A DNA stretch of 7,790 bases from Aquirhabdus sp. (lineage in GTDB: Bacteria > Pseudomonadota > Gammaproteobacteria > Pseudomonadales > Moraxellaceae): positions 1 to 7,790 of the forward strand of contig JASLFQ010000156.1 in assembly GCA_030150595.1 (NCBI GenBank), in the 5' to 3' direction. A program made the translations under genes and the position numbers. Every line of letters starts with the position of its first letter. The stretch's first letter is position 1. Shown here piece by piece: positions 1-7,790 of the stretch. The notes under the pieces were generated by a model. The model did not search any database, had not been told where the DNA came from, and was given only the letters and a program-made list of their open reading frames with translations.

Positions 1-201
1 GCTAAGCTTCCTGTCACTGTGCCTGATATTGGGTGTGATGCGTTCTTGAGCTTAATGGGTCAGGATAAAAAAGTGTTGGATGGTCAGTTACGGCTCGTAC
101 TATTGAAGAAGGTGGGGCAGGCTGTGATTACCCGAGATTTCGATTTACAGCTACTTTTACAGACATTGCAAAATAAAGAACCTGGTTTGGAGGCTGTATG
201 A
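1..201 (+). CDS. aroB: 3-dehydroquinate synthase, C-terminal end (partial, 5' end outside window)
   Basis: This is the last 66 codons of 3-dehydroquinate synthase, the cytoplasmic NAD- and metal-dependent enzyme that turns DAHP into 3-dehydroquinate in the second step of the shikimate pathway to aromatic amino acids. The frame is open from base 1 and ends at TGA 199-201. The diagnostic signature is the C-terminal motif MGQDKKVLDGQLRLVLLKK, in which the D-K-K-V and R-L-V-L-L pattern is typical of AroB C-termini, followed by G-x-A-V-I-T. The NAD-binding and metal-binding parts lie upstream of the window and cannot be judged. A GTG at 19 is internal and is not a start. The stop overlaps the ATG of the next gene (ATGA), which suggests one operon with translational coupling. 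aroK would be expected further upstream by analogy with relatives, but it is not in view. Confidence 0.95.
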   Translation, partial: AKLPVTVPDIGCDAFLSLMGQDKKVLDGQLRLVLLKKVGQAVITRDFDLQLLLQTLQNKEPGLEAV

Positions 202-1064
202 GTTCAAGCCCATTGTCGTGGCGGCAGCGATTTTATCCGAAAATCTGGTTGATTGGCGGCATTGCGATATTGCTTGTCAGCGCGGTGTTATGGATCTGGC
301 TCCAGCTTGCGGCTCGTGTTACGAAAGAAACGTCGTTTGCTGATGCTGATGCAGCGCCTAAGGCTATTACGATTGATAAATTTCCTGCAGATTTGGGAAG
401 TTTGACGGATATTGTGCCTGTCCTTGATCTAAGTAAAGTTGCCGACAAGCAAGACTCTCCACATAGTCCTGAGTTTAAAGCGGCGGCTTTTATTGGCCAA
501 CATGAAGGTGACTGGACGCTGCAAGTCATGAACGTGACACAGGAAAATGTGATTACCGATTTTTTGGCGAAGCGTAGTGATCGTGCTAGATTTCAATATT
601 TCCGCTATCATAAAGGTGAGAAAGACGAGAGTTTTATCTTGACCTATGGCGCATTTACAACAGTCGAAACTGCGATGGGTGCATTGCAAACGATGGATTT
701 TGGATTGCCTGCTAGTGTGAAAGCATTCCCTGAGCGTTTCTCGACGTATAAACCATTCGTCAGTGATAGCGATGATGCCGTGGTCAGCGATTCTAGTGCG
801 CAACGACAAGTAAAATTGAGGCCTGTTGCGATTCCACCGCCAACTGATGCGATTGAAGATAAGCTGGCTCAAATTTCTGCACAATCTGCATCAACAGCAG
901 CAGTTGGACCGTCATCACTGCCTTCAGGCGTGGATGGATTTAGTGGCCAGCCTGATGCCCCGCCTGCTGACCCAGTGGCGAGTCCGACTACTGCGGGTTC
1001 CAAAGCGACTCATGATGCTTCGACTGCTCCTACGCCAGCTGCTGTTCAGGATCCATTCAATTAG
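198..1064 (+). CDS. Membrane-anchored SPOR-domain protein (DamX-like position)
   Basis: A 288-residue single-pass inner-membrane protein. Residues 1-16 are basic (R9, R11, K15), about 17-38 form one hydrophobic helix, and the rest should be periplasmic by the positive-inside rule. Residues about 104-187 look like a SPOR domain: W106-T-L-Q opens it, then a beta strand near 149 (LTYGAF), a helix with A159/A162, and LPASVKAFPERF before the end, much like the DamX SPOR layout. SPOR domains of known proteins (FtsN, DamX, DedD, RlpA) bind denuded peptidoglycan at the septum, so a cell-division or cell-wall role is inferred. Residues about 195-288 are a Ser/Ala/Pro-rich, probably disordered tail. 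The start is supported by GGAGG at 189-193, four bases before the ATG and inside aroB. The gene sits directly after aroB, as damX does in E. coli and as the SPOR gene does in Pseudomonas, but at 288 codons it has no room for an AAA+ ATPase domain. The SPOR assignment is by eye and the exact cellular role is unknown. Confidence 0.8.
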   Translation: MSSSPLSWRQRFYPKIWLIGGIAILLVSAVLWIWLQLAARVTKETSFADADAAPKAITIDKFPADLGSLTDIVPVLDLSKVADKQDSPHSPEFKAAAFIGQHEGDWTLQVMNVTQENVITDFLAKRSDRARFQYFRYHKGEKDESFILTYGAFTTVETAMGALQTMDFGLPASVKAFPERFSTYKPFVSDSDDAVVSDSSAQRQVKLRPVAIPPPTDAIEDKLAQISAQSASTAAVGPSSLPSGVDGFSGQPDAPPADPVASPTTAGSKATHDASTAPTPAAVQDPFN

Positions 1065-1066
1065 CA

Positions 1067-1128
1067 TGACTATAGAGTCAGTTCTTTGAGATATATTAGT
1101 CAGCAATACCTGACTGTCGAAGAATTGT
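1067..1128 (+). other. Predicted RNA stem-loop in the 3' UTR of the SPOR gene
   Basis: Starting three bases after the SPOR stop codon, the sequence folds well. CAGTTCTTTG (1079-1088) can pair with CGAAGAATTG (1118-1127) over 10 bp with two G-U pairs. Nested inside it, AGTCAG (1098-1103) pairs perfectly with CTGACT (1110-1115) across a six-base loop. AGTCAG also occurs at 1076-1081, where it could compete for the same CTGACT, and TGACT/AGTCA (1067-1071/1076-1080) makes a small alternative hairpin. It may stabilise the 3' end of the aroB operon transcript, or belong with the terminator just downstream. No known RNA family is recognised. Confidence 0.45.
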
Positions 1129-1145
1129 GATCCATATTTGTATTT

Positions 1146-1176
1146 GAGGGCGTCAGTAATGGCGCTTTCTTTTTTT
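1146..1176 (+). terminator. Intrinsic terminator of the aroB-SPOR operon
   Basis: A 10-bp stem, GAGGGCGTCA (1146-1155) with TGGCGCTTTC (1160-1169), includes three G-U pairs and is capped by a GTAA loop (1156-1159), a GNRA-type tetraloop. Seven T residues follow (1170-1176), and a second T run lies at 1181-1186. This is a classic Rho-independent terminator 82 bases after the SPOR stop. It separates that operon from gltB, so gltB should have its own promoter downstream. Confidence 0.82.
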
Positions 1177-1212
1177 GTGCTTTTTTAGTACAATAGTGCG
1201 CTGTAGAGTTTG

Positions 1213-1241
1213 TTCAAACATCTGTTTTGGTTGGCTATAAA
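1213..1241 (+). promoter_or_regulatory. Candidate sigma-70 promoter for gltB (distal)
   Basis: TTCAAA (1213-1218, 4 of 6 matches to TTGACA) and TATAAA (1236-1241, 5 of 6 matches to TATAAT) are separated by the ideal 17 bases. They lie just downstream of the preceding operon's terminator, where a gltB promoter is needed. The predicted start of transcription is near 1248. The call is by consensus matching only, and AT-rich sequence produces such matches by chance. Confidence 0.35.
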
Positions 1242-1337
1242 AATTACTAATGCCACTTAAAAACATGATTAATTGGTCTGTATGCTGGATAATGCCGTGT
1301 TGGATTTCTGTTGTATCTAATAAATCTGGTATTGCAT

Positions 1338-1366
1338 TTGAGTACGACGGAGTTTTTCTTTACACT
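1338..1366 (+). promoter_or_regulatory. Candidate sigma-70 promoter for gltB (proximal)
   Basis: TTGAGT (1338-1343, 4 of 6) and TACACT (1361-1366, 4 of 6) are spaced by 17 bases. If used, transcription would begin near 1373, giving a leader of about 145 bases. It is weaker than the 1213-1241 candidate, and the two could be alternatives or a tandem pair. Confidence 0.25.
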
Positions 1367-1517
1367 ATTACACCGTTTTGTCTGTCCTCCTTTTAAGCAC
1401 CATGATAGCTTGAGCTTAGGATAGGTTGTGCCTTGCTGTGTTCTTTCATTGCGTTGTGGTCATTGTCCGCCCATTGCTGTGTTGTTTTTACGATTGTTTT
1501 TTATATAAGGGTACGCC

Positions 1518-4500
1518 ATGCATATGTCGCCGCTCGCTACGCTTTCTTCGGAAGCCCATTGTTCATCTGAAACTAAGTCAGATGTTGCAGTGACGGGTCT
1601 ATATCAACCTGAAGATTTTCGGGATAACTGTGGCTTTGGTCTGATTTCTCACATGCAGGGTCAGGCAAGTCATCATTTGTTGCAAACTGCGATTCACAGC
1701 TTAAGCTGTATGACACATCGTGGTGGTATTGCAGCGGATGGTAAGACCGGCGATGGCTGTGGTTTGTTGTTGGCGATGCCGAAAGATTTCTTTAGGGCGG
1801 AAGCACAGAAGCTTGGCGTCACTTTGCCTGAATTATTTGCGGTTGGTACGATTTTCTTGCATACCGATACGGCGCTTGCACAGCACGCGCGTGAAGTTCT
1901 GGATGCAGAAATTGCCAAAGAAGGCCTAACAGTTGCGGCTTGGCGTGTTGTCCCTACCAATGTTGAAATTTTAGGTGAAATCGCTCTTCGTTCACTGCCT
2001 GCGATTAATCAGATTATTGTATCTGCGCCTGAAGGCATGGCGGAAGCGGATTTCAATCGTAAGTTGTTTTTGGCGCGTCGTCGTGCTGAAAGCCAATTAA
2101 CGCATGATCCATTATTTTATGTGACGACACTCGCGAGCACGGTCATTAGCTATAAAGGCTTAATGATGCCTGAAGACATCGCGTCGTTCTATTTGGATTT
2201 GGGTGATGAACGAATCACTACGCATATTGTGGTGTTCCATCAACGTTTCTCAACCAACACGGCTCCGCTTTGGAAATTGGCACAACCGTTCCGTTATTTG
2301 GCGCACAACGGCGAAATTAACACCATTATGGGTAACCGTAACTGGTCAGTTGCGCGTACTCCGAAATTTGAAAACCCACTGTTACCTGGCTTGCTCGACA
2401 TTGATCCGTTGATCAATCGTACTGGTTCGGATTCTTCTAGCCTTGATAATATGCTGGAGATTCTGGTCGGTGGCGGCATGGATTTATTTCGTGCATTGCG
2501 TATGTTGGTTCCGCCAGCTTGGCAGAACGTTGAAACGATGGACGCTGATTTACGTGCGTTCTATGAGTTCAACTCGAAGCATATGGAAGCGTGGGATGGT
2601 CCTGCAGGTCTTGTGATTCAAGATGGTCGACATGCGATTTGTATGCTTGATCGTAACGGCTTGCGTCCAGCACGTTGGGTCATTACCAAGAATGGCTATA
2701 TCACTTTAGCGTCTGAAATCGGTGTTTGGGATTACAAACCTGAAGATGTCGTATCGAAAGGTCGTGTTGGCCCAGGTCAGATTCTCGTTGCTGATACGCT
2801 AACGGGTGAATTGTTGCAAACGGTCGATATTGATAATCGTCTGAAATCAACGCACCCATACAAAAAATGGTTGCGCGAACACGCTTTGCATATCAAAACT
2901 GATGACGACTTAGAAGAGAGTCTGCAGGAATTTGGCTTAAAAGGTGACGCACTGAAATCTGCTCAGAAAATGTTCCTTGTGAGCTTTGAAGAGCGTGATC
3001 AGATCATTCGTCCATTAGCGGAAAGTGGTCAAGAAGCAGTGGGATCGATGGGCGATGATACGCCGATGGCGGTATTGTCTCGTCAAGTGCGTCATGTTGC
3101 GGATTTCTTCCGTCAACAATTCGCACAAGTCACCAACCCTCCGATTGATCCGCTGCGCGAATCGATCGTGATGTCGCTTGAGACATCATTGGGTCGTGAA
3201 CAAAACGTCTTTGAGCAATCGCCAGAACACGCAGATCGAATTATCATTTCGAGCCCAGTATTATCAGCGAGCAAAATGCATCAGCTGCGTACGCTACCGC
3301 GTGCTGAATATCAGATGCATACGCTTGATCTGAACTATCCAGAAAGCGAAGGTTTAGAAGCCGCAATTCGTCGTATTTGTGCAGAAGCTGCGAATGCAGT
3401 CAGAAGTGGTGCAACGCTGCTGAATCTGTCGGATCGCAATATTCGTGAAGGTTATTTACCTGCTAATGCCATGATGGTGACGGGTGCGGTGCATCATTCA
3501 TTGTCTGCAGAGCGTTTACGTACTGATGCCAATATCATTGTCGAAACTGGTTTGGCACGTGATCCGCATCATTTCGCAGTATTGATTGGTTTTGGTGCGA
3601 GTGCGGTGTATCCGTACTTGGCGTATGACGTCATCAATGAGCTGATTGCAGAAGGTGATTTGCTTGGCGATCCGTTGTATGCACAAAACAATTTCCGTAA
3701 AGGTATTGATAAAGGTTTGTTGAAAATCCTGTCGAAAATGGGAATTTCAACGGTTGCGTCTTATCGTGCTGGACAATTATTTGAAGCGATTGGTTTGTCA
3801 CGTGCTGTGGTCGATCTGTGCTTTAAAGGCGTATCGAGTCGTATTGAAGGCGCACGTTTCGTTGATTTAGAAAATGATCAAAAGAAACTGGCGGTCTTGG
3901 CATGGCAAACGCGTAAGCCAATCGAACAAGGTGGCTTACTCAAGTTTGTGTTTAATAAAGAATATCATGCGTTTAATCCAGACGTGATTAACACGCTGCA
4001 TACCGCAGTACGTACTGGCAAGTTTGAAGATTATCAGCAGTATGCTGATTTGGTCAACAAACGCCCAACTGCAACATTGCGTGATTTGTTGGGTTTGAAT
4101 ACCAGCAACAGCATTGAACTCGATGAAGTCGAGCCAATCGAAGCGATTCTGCCGCGCTTTGACTCGGCTGGTATGTCGCTTGGCGCGTTGTCGCCTGAAG
4201 CGCATGAAGCCATTGCGATAGCGATGAATACTATTGGTGGTCGTTCGAACTCAGGCGAGGGCGGCGAAGATCCAGCACGCTACGGTACGATTCGTAACTC
4301 AAAAATTAAGCAAGTGGCGTCAGGTCGTTTTGGTGTCACACCCGCGTATTTGTCTTCTGCAGAAGTGTTGCAGATTAAAGTCGCTCAGGGTGCGAAACCG
4401 GGTGAAGGCGGTCAGTTGCCAGGCGGTAAAGTGAATGCGTTGATTGCGCGTTTGCGTTATTCCGTGCCGGGTGTGACGTTGATTTCCCCGCCACCGCATC

Positions 4501-6035
4501 ACGATATTTACTCAATCGAAGATTTGTCGCAATTGATTTTTGACTTGAAGCAAGTCAATCCAAAAGCGCTGGTTTCAGTGAAATTGGTATCAGGTCCAGG
4601 CGTAGGTATGATCGCAGCGGGTGTGGCGAAAGCGTATGCGGATTTGATTACGATTTCTGGTTATGACGGCGGTACAGCGGCATCACCATTGTCATCGATT
4701 CATTACGCGGGTTCGCCGTGGGAATTGGGTTTATCTGAAGCGCATCAAGCATTACGTGTGAATGACTTGCGTGGTAAAGTCCGAGTGCAAACTGACGGTG
4801 GTTTGAAAACTGGCTTGGATGTGGTGAAAGCAGCGATTCTGGGAGCTGAATCATTTGGTTTTGGTTCAACGCCAATGATTGCGCTTGGCTGTAAATACTT
4901 GCGTATTTGCCATTTGAATAACTGTGCGACGGGTGTTGCAACTCAGCAAGATCATTTGCGTAAAGAGCATTTCATTGGTGAACCAGAAATGTTGATCAAC
5001 TTCTTCCATTTCATCGCGAAAGAAACCCGCGTATGGATGGCGGCGCTTGGTGTGAAGAGCTTGAAAGATTTGATCGGTCGTACTGATTTACTTGTGCGTT
5101 TGGAAGGTCAAACTGATAAACATCATCAGCTTGATTTGACCCCGTTATTGACCACACATGCATCAGCGGAAGGCAACGATCAATATTGCACTTCTGTACG
5201 TAATGAACCGTTTGATCGTGGCGTACTCGCTGAACAAATGGTTATGGATATGCAGTCTGCAATTACTGCGAAATCGGGTGGTACATTCAGTTATAAAGTG
5301 ATTAACTGCAATCGTTCAATTGGTGCGCGTCTATCAGGCGAAATCGCTAAGCGTCATGGTGATTTAGGCATGAGCAATCAGCCGATTACCTTGAAATTGA
5401 ATGGTACTGCTGGACAATCATTAGGTGTCTGGAATGCGGGTGGTTTGCATATTGATCTTGAAGGAGATGCCAACGACTATGTCGGTAAAGGCATGGCAGG
5501 CGGTCAAATTGCAATTTATCCACCAAAAGGTTCGCCATTCAAATCGCAAGATACTGCGATTATTGGGAATACCTGTTTGTATGGTGCGACGGGTGGTAAA
5601 CTCTTCGCGGCTGGTACAGCAGGAGAGCGCTTTGCGGTGCGTAACTCCGGCTGTCATGCGGTCATCGAAGGTGCAGGCGACCATTGCTGTGAATACATGA
5701 CAGGTGGTTTAGTCACCGTCTTGGGTCGCACAGGCTTGAATTTCGGTGCGGGGATGACGGGTGGTTTTGCTTATGTACTCGATCTGGAAGGTGACTTCTT
5801 CGATCGTTGCAACCATGAACTCATCGACTTAAATCGTATTAGTACAGAGTCGACTGAAGAGCATCGTCAACATTTGGTTGAAGTGCTGGAAGAGTATGTT
5901 GCTGCTACAGGTAGCGCATGGGGTCAGCAATTGCTTGAAGAGTTTGATGAATACAGCCGTAAGTTCTGGTTGGTCAAACCAAAAGCAGCGAGCCTTGCCA
6001 GTTTGCTCAAAACAACCAAAGCAGATCCACAGTAA
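1518..6035 (+). CDS. gltB: Glutamate synthase [NADPH] large (alpha) subunit
   Basis: This cytoplasmic enzyme transfers the amide nitrogen of glutamine to 2-oxoglutarate, giving two glutamates; with glutamine synthetase it forms the GS-GOGAT cycle. At 1505 residues it is full length. The class II glutaminase domain spans about 38-450. C38 (in RDNCGFGLI) is the expected N-terminal nucleophile after removal of a 37-residue propeptide, with THRGG at 66-70 and HNGEINT at 263-269. A central domain follows (about 470-800), then the FMN/synthase barrel (about 855-1190) with NSGEGGE at 911-917, [10 protein letters not shown] from 961 and SGYDGGTA from 1047. The 3Fe-4S cluster ligands are C1125, C1131 and C1136 (C-x5-C-x4-C). 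The glycine-repeat GXGXG domain covers about 1255-1440. An in-frame TAA at 1506-1508 excludes an earlier start. AAGGG (1507-1511) sits six bases before ATG 1518; a second ATG at 1524 is possible but would only shorten the propeptide. It works with gltD downstream. No frameshift or missing key residue is seen. Confidence 0.99.
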   Translation: MHMSPLATLSSEAHCSSETKSDVAVTGLYQPEDFRDNCGFGLISHMQGQASHHLLQTAIHSLSCMTHRGGIAADGKTGDGCGLLLAMPKDFFRAEAQKLGVTLPELFAVGTIFLHTDTALAQHAREVLDAEIAKEGLTVAAWRVVPTNVEILGEIALRSLPAINQIIVSAPEGMAEADFNRKLFLARRRAESQLTHDPLFYVTTLASTVISYKGLMMPEDIASFYLDLGDERITTHIVVFHQRFSTNTAPLWKLAQPFRYLAHNGEINTIMGNRNWSVARTPKFENPLLPGLLDIDPLINRTGSDSSSLDNMLEILVGGGMDLFRALRMLVPPAWQNVETMDADLRAFYEFNSKHMEAWDGPAGLVIQDGRHAICMLDRNGLRPARWVITKNGYITLASEIGVWDYKPEDVVSKGRVGPGQILVADTLTGELLQTVDIDNRLKSTHPYKKWLREHALHIKTDDDLEESLQEFGLKGDALKSAQKMFLVSFEERDQIIRPLAESGQEAVGSMGDDTPMAVLSRQVRHVADFFRQQFAQVTNPPIDPLRESIVMSLETSLGREQNVFEQSPEHADRIIISSPVLSASKMHQLRTLPRAEYQMHTLDLNYPESEGLEAAIRRICAEAANAVRSGATLLNLSDRNIREGYLPANAMMVTGAVHHSLSAERLRTDANIIVETGLARDPHHFAVLIGFGASAVYPYLAYDVINELIAEGDLLGDPLYAQNNFRKGIDKGLLKILSKMGISTVASYRAGQLFEAIGLSRAVVDLCFKGVSSRIEGARFVDLENDQKKLAVLAWQTRKPIEQGGLLKFVFNKEYHAFNPDVINTLHTAVRTGKFEDYQQYADLVNKRPTATLRDLLGLNTSNSIELDEVEPIEAILPRFDSAGMSLGALSPEAHEAIAIAMNTIGGRSNSGEGGEDPARYGTIRNSKIKQVASGRFGVTPAYLSSAEVLQIKVAQGAKPGEGGQLPGGKVNALIARLRYSVPGVTLISPPPHHDIYSIEDLSQLIFDLKQVNPKALVSVKLVSGPGVGMIAAGVAKAYADLITISGYDGGTAASPLSSIHYAGSPWELGLSEAHQALRVNDLRGKVRVQTDGGLKTGLDVVKAAILGAESFGFGSTPMIALGCKYLRICHLNNCATGVATQQDHLRKEHFIGEPEMLINFFHFIAKETRVWMAALGVKSLKDLIGRTDLLVRLEGQTDKHHQLDLTPLLTTHASAEGNDQYCTSVRNEPFDRGVLAEQMVMDMQSAITAKSGGTFSYKVINCNRSIGARLSGEIAKRHGDLGMSNQPITLKLNGTAGQSLGVWNAGGLHIDLEGDANDYVGKGMAGGQIAIYPPKGSPFKSQDTAIIGNTCLYGATGGKLFAAGTAGERFAVRNSGCHAVIEGAGDHCCEYMTGGLVTVLGRTGLNFGAGMTGGFAYVLDLEGDFFDRCNHELIDLNRISTESTEEHRQHLVEVLEEYVAATGSAWGQQLLEEFDEYSRKFWLVKPKAASLASLLKTTKADPQ

Positions 6036-6090
6036 GTTAGAGTGGGTCGCAGGTTGATCGTTTATTTGAATAGACGATCAACCTAACTTA
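6033..6090 (+). repeat. Long inverted repeat (hairpin) between gltB and gltD
   Basis: AGGTTGATCGTTTA (6051-6064) pairs with TAGACGATCAACCT (6071-6084) over 14 bp, with one G-U pair and a TTTGAA loop. An outer arm, TAAGTT (6033-6038, starting at the gltB stop codon) with AACTTA (6085-6090), can close the structure over a 12-base one-sided bulge. No T run follows (the next bases are AAAAATTC), so it is not a standard intrinsic terminator on either strand. An RNA-stability or processing element, an attenuator, or a protein-binding palindrome are all possible. The repeat itself is certain; its role is not. Confidence 0.75.
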
Positions 6091-6165
6091 AAAATTCTGG
6101 ATTTAACGCATCACTGCGCAGATCTAATATTGATTCAAAATATCGATTTAAACACATAGTAGGCA

Positions 6166-6183
6166 AGCACGATTTATTGTGCT
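6166..6183 (+). repeat. Short hairpin just upstream of the gltD ribosome-binding site
   Basis: AGCACGA (6166-6172) can pair with TTGTGCT (6177-6183) over 7 bp, including one G-U pair, around a TTTA loop. It ends eight bases before the GGGGA Shine-Dalgarno sequence (6192-6196) and could affect ribosome access or mark an operator. The small size makes chance occurrence quite possible. Elsewhere in the gltB-gltD spacer no convincing promoter is seen: TTGATT (6130-6135) and CATAGT (6155-6160) are spaced by 19 bases. Confidence 0.35.
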
Positions 6184-6202
6184 GACCGAATGGGGATGAT
6201 AG

Positions 6203-7624
<1,422 letters not shown>

Positions 7625-7638
7625 TTTGTCTGAATTAG

Positions 7639-7670
7639 AAAAAGCCCATCAAAATTGGATGGGCTTTTTT
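7639..7670. terminator. Bidirectional intrinsic terminator after gltD
   Basis: AAAAAGCCCATC (7639-7650) pairs perfectly with GATGGGCTTTTT (7658-7669) around a seven-base loop, and the T run on the plus strand reaches 7670. The A run on the left arm gives an equivalent T run on the minus strand, so the element can end both gltBD and the convergent gene on its right, whose stop lies only 11 bases away. A smaller perfect arm, CTAATT/AATTAG (7621-7626/7633-7638), lies immediately before it and includes the gltD stop codon. Confidence 0.95.
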
Positions 7671-7681
7671 ATGTCTGCTGA

Positions 7682-7790
7682 TCACTTCAAGCCTACATGT
7701 TTATCCTTAAAGAAAGTCCATGCTTCTTCAGCGGTTTCAACATCTTCGTTCTGTGAACCTACAATCAAGGTGTAAAACCGTCGCGGGTGT
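7682..7790 (-). CDS. 3' end of an unidentified convergent gene (partial)
   Basis: Read on the minus strand, a frame is open from the window edge (first complete codon ends at 7789) for 35 codons and stops at TGA (7684-7682). The peptide includes RFYTLIVGSQNEDVETAEEA followed by a helix-like WTFFKDKHVGLK ending. It looks like real protein, with an alternating hydrophobic strand and then an amphipathic acidic helix, and the convergent terminator immediately downstream supports a true gene end. A closing W-x-F-F pattern is seen at the C-terminus of some alpha/beta-hydrolases, but no catalytic residue is visible and I do not assign a family. Of the other two minus-strand frames, the one starting at 7790 has an early stop; the third was not examined. 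Confidence 0.65.
   Translation of the reverse strand, partial: HPRRFYTLIVGSQNEDVETAEEAWTFFKDKHVGLK

Larger units (their letters stand above)
1177..1517 (+). other. Long T-rich intergenic leader upstream of gltB
   Basis: This is the longest stretch without a recognised gene. It holds three weak sigma-70-like candidates: TTCAAA/TATAAA (1213-1241), TTGAGT/TACACT (1338-1366), and a lone TACAAT (1189-1194) with no good -35. A 48-codon ORF (1250-1396) has no Shine-Dalgarno sequence and is doubtful. The 10-mer TTGCTGTGTT occurs at 1433-1442 and again at 1474-1483, and CATTG recurs three times between 1448 and 1478. The last 130 bases are strongly T-rich on the plus strand. No tRNA, sigma-54 site or known riboswitch was recognised. 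A gltB mRNA starting near 1248 would carry about 270 bases of untranslated leader. Confidence 0.5.

Noticed and set aside
233..1106. Several overlapping ORFs on both strands inside the SPOR gene (for example minus 233-529, minus 429-884, plus 826-1089)
   Set aside because: They lie wholly or largely within the SPOR reading frame, lack ribosome-binding sites that I can see, and show no recognisable protein pattern.
1458..1478. Possible sigma-54 promoter (TGG ... GC) upstream of gltB
   Set aside because: GG (1458-1459) to GC (1469-1470) is nine bases apart rather than ten, and the flanking consensus is absent.
3936..4205. Minus-strand ORF inside gltB, and similar antisense ORFs at 4648-4941 and 5421-5684
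   Set aside because: They are antisense to conserved domains of gltB and are explained by its codon usage; no independent evidence of coding.
6033..6100. Intrinsic terminator between gltB and gltD
   Set aside because: The hairpin is strong, but an A run rather than a T run follows it on the plus strand, and none follows it on the minus strand, so complete termination is not supported.

Overview
The window comes from a gammaproteobacterial chromosome, most likely the Moraxellaceae/Acinetobacter branch or a close relative. This rests on the gene order (end of aroB, then a SPOR-domain gene, then gltB and gltD), on the protein sequences, and on moderate GC (about 48% in a hand-counted stretch of gltB). 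Pseudomonas has a comparable order (aroK-aroB-SPOR gene-gltB-gltD), and enterobacteria have aroK-aroB-damX. The species assignment is inference.

Layout: positions 1-201 are the last 66 codons of aroB (shikimate pathway). Its stop overlaps the start of a 288-residue membrane-anchored SPOR-domain protein (198-1064), so the two look translationally coupled. This operon ends at an intrinsic terminator (1146-1176), preceded by a second stem-loop. A T-rich gap of about 340 bases follows; it holds weak promoter candidates and a doubtful 48-codon ORF and leads into gltB (1518-6035). A 167-base spacer with a long hairpin separates gltB from gltD (6203-7624). A strong bidirectional terminator (7639-7670) closes gltBD. 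The 3' end of an unidentified convergent gene (7682-7790, minus strand) runs off the right edge.

gltB and gltD encode the two subunits of NADPH-dependent glutamate synthase (GOGAT), which with glutamine synthetase forms the main ammonia-assimilation cycle. GltD oxidises NADPH on FAD and passes electrons through iron-sulfur clusters to the FMN of GltB. GltB hydrolyses glutamine and channels the ammonia to 2-oxoglutarate. All visible catalytic and cluster-binding residues are intact in both.

The coding content is conserved housekeeping genes. I see no mobile element, CRISPR array, RNA gene, defence locus or convincing undescribed system. What deserves a second look lies mainly in the non-coding parts: the structured 3' end of the SPOR transcript, the long gltB leader, and the hairpins between gltB and gltD.
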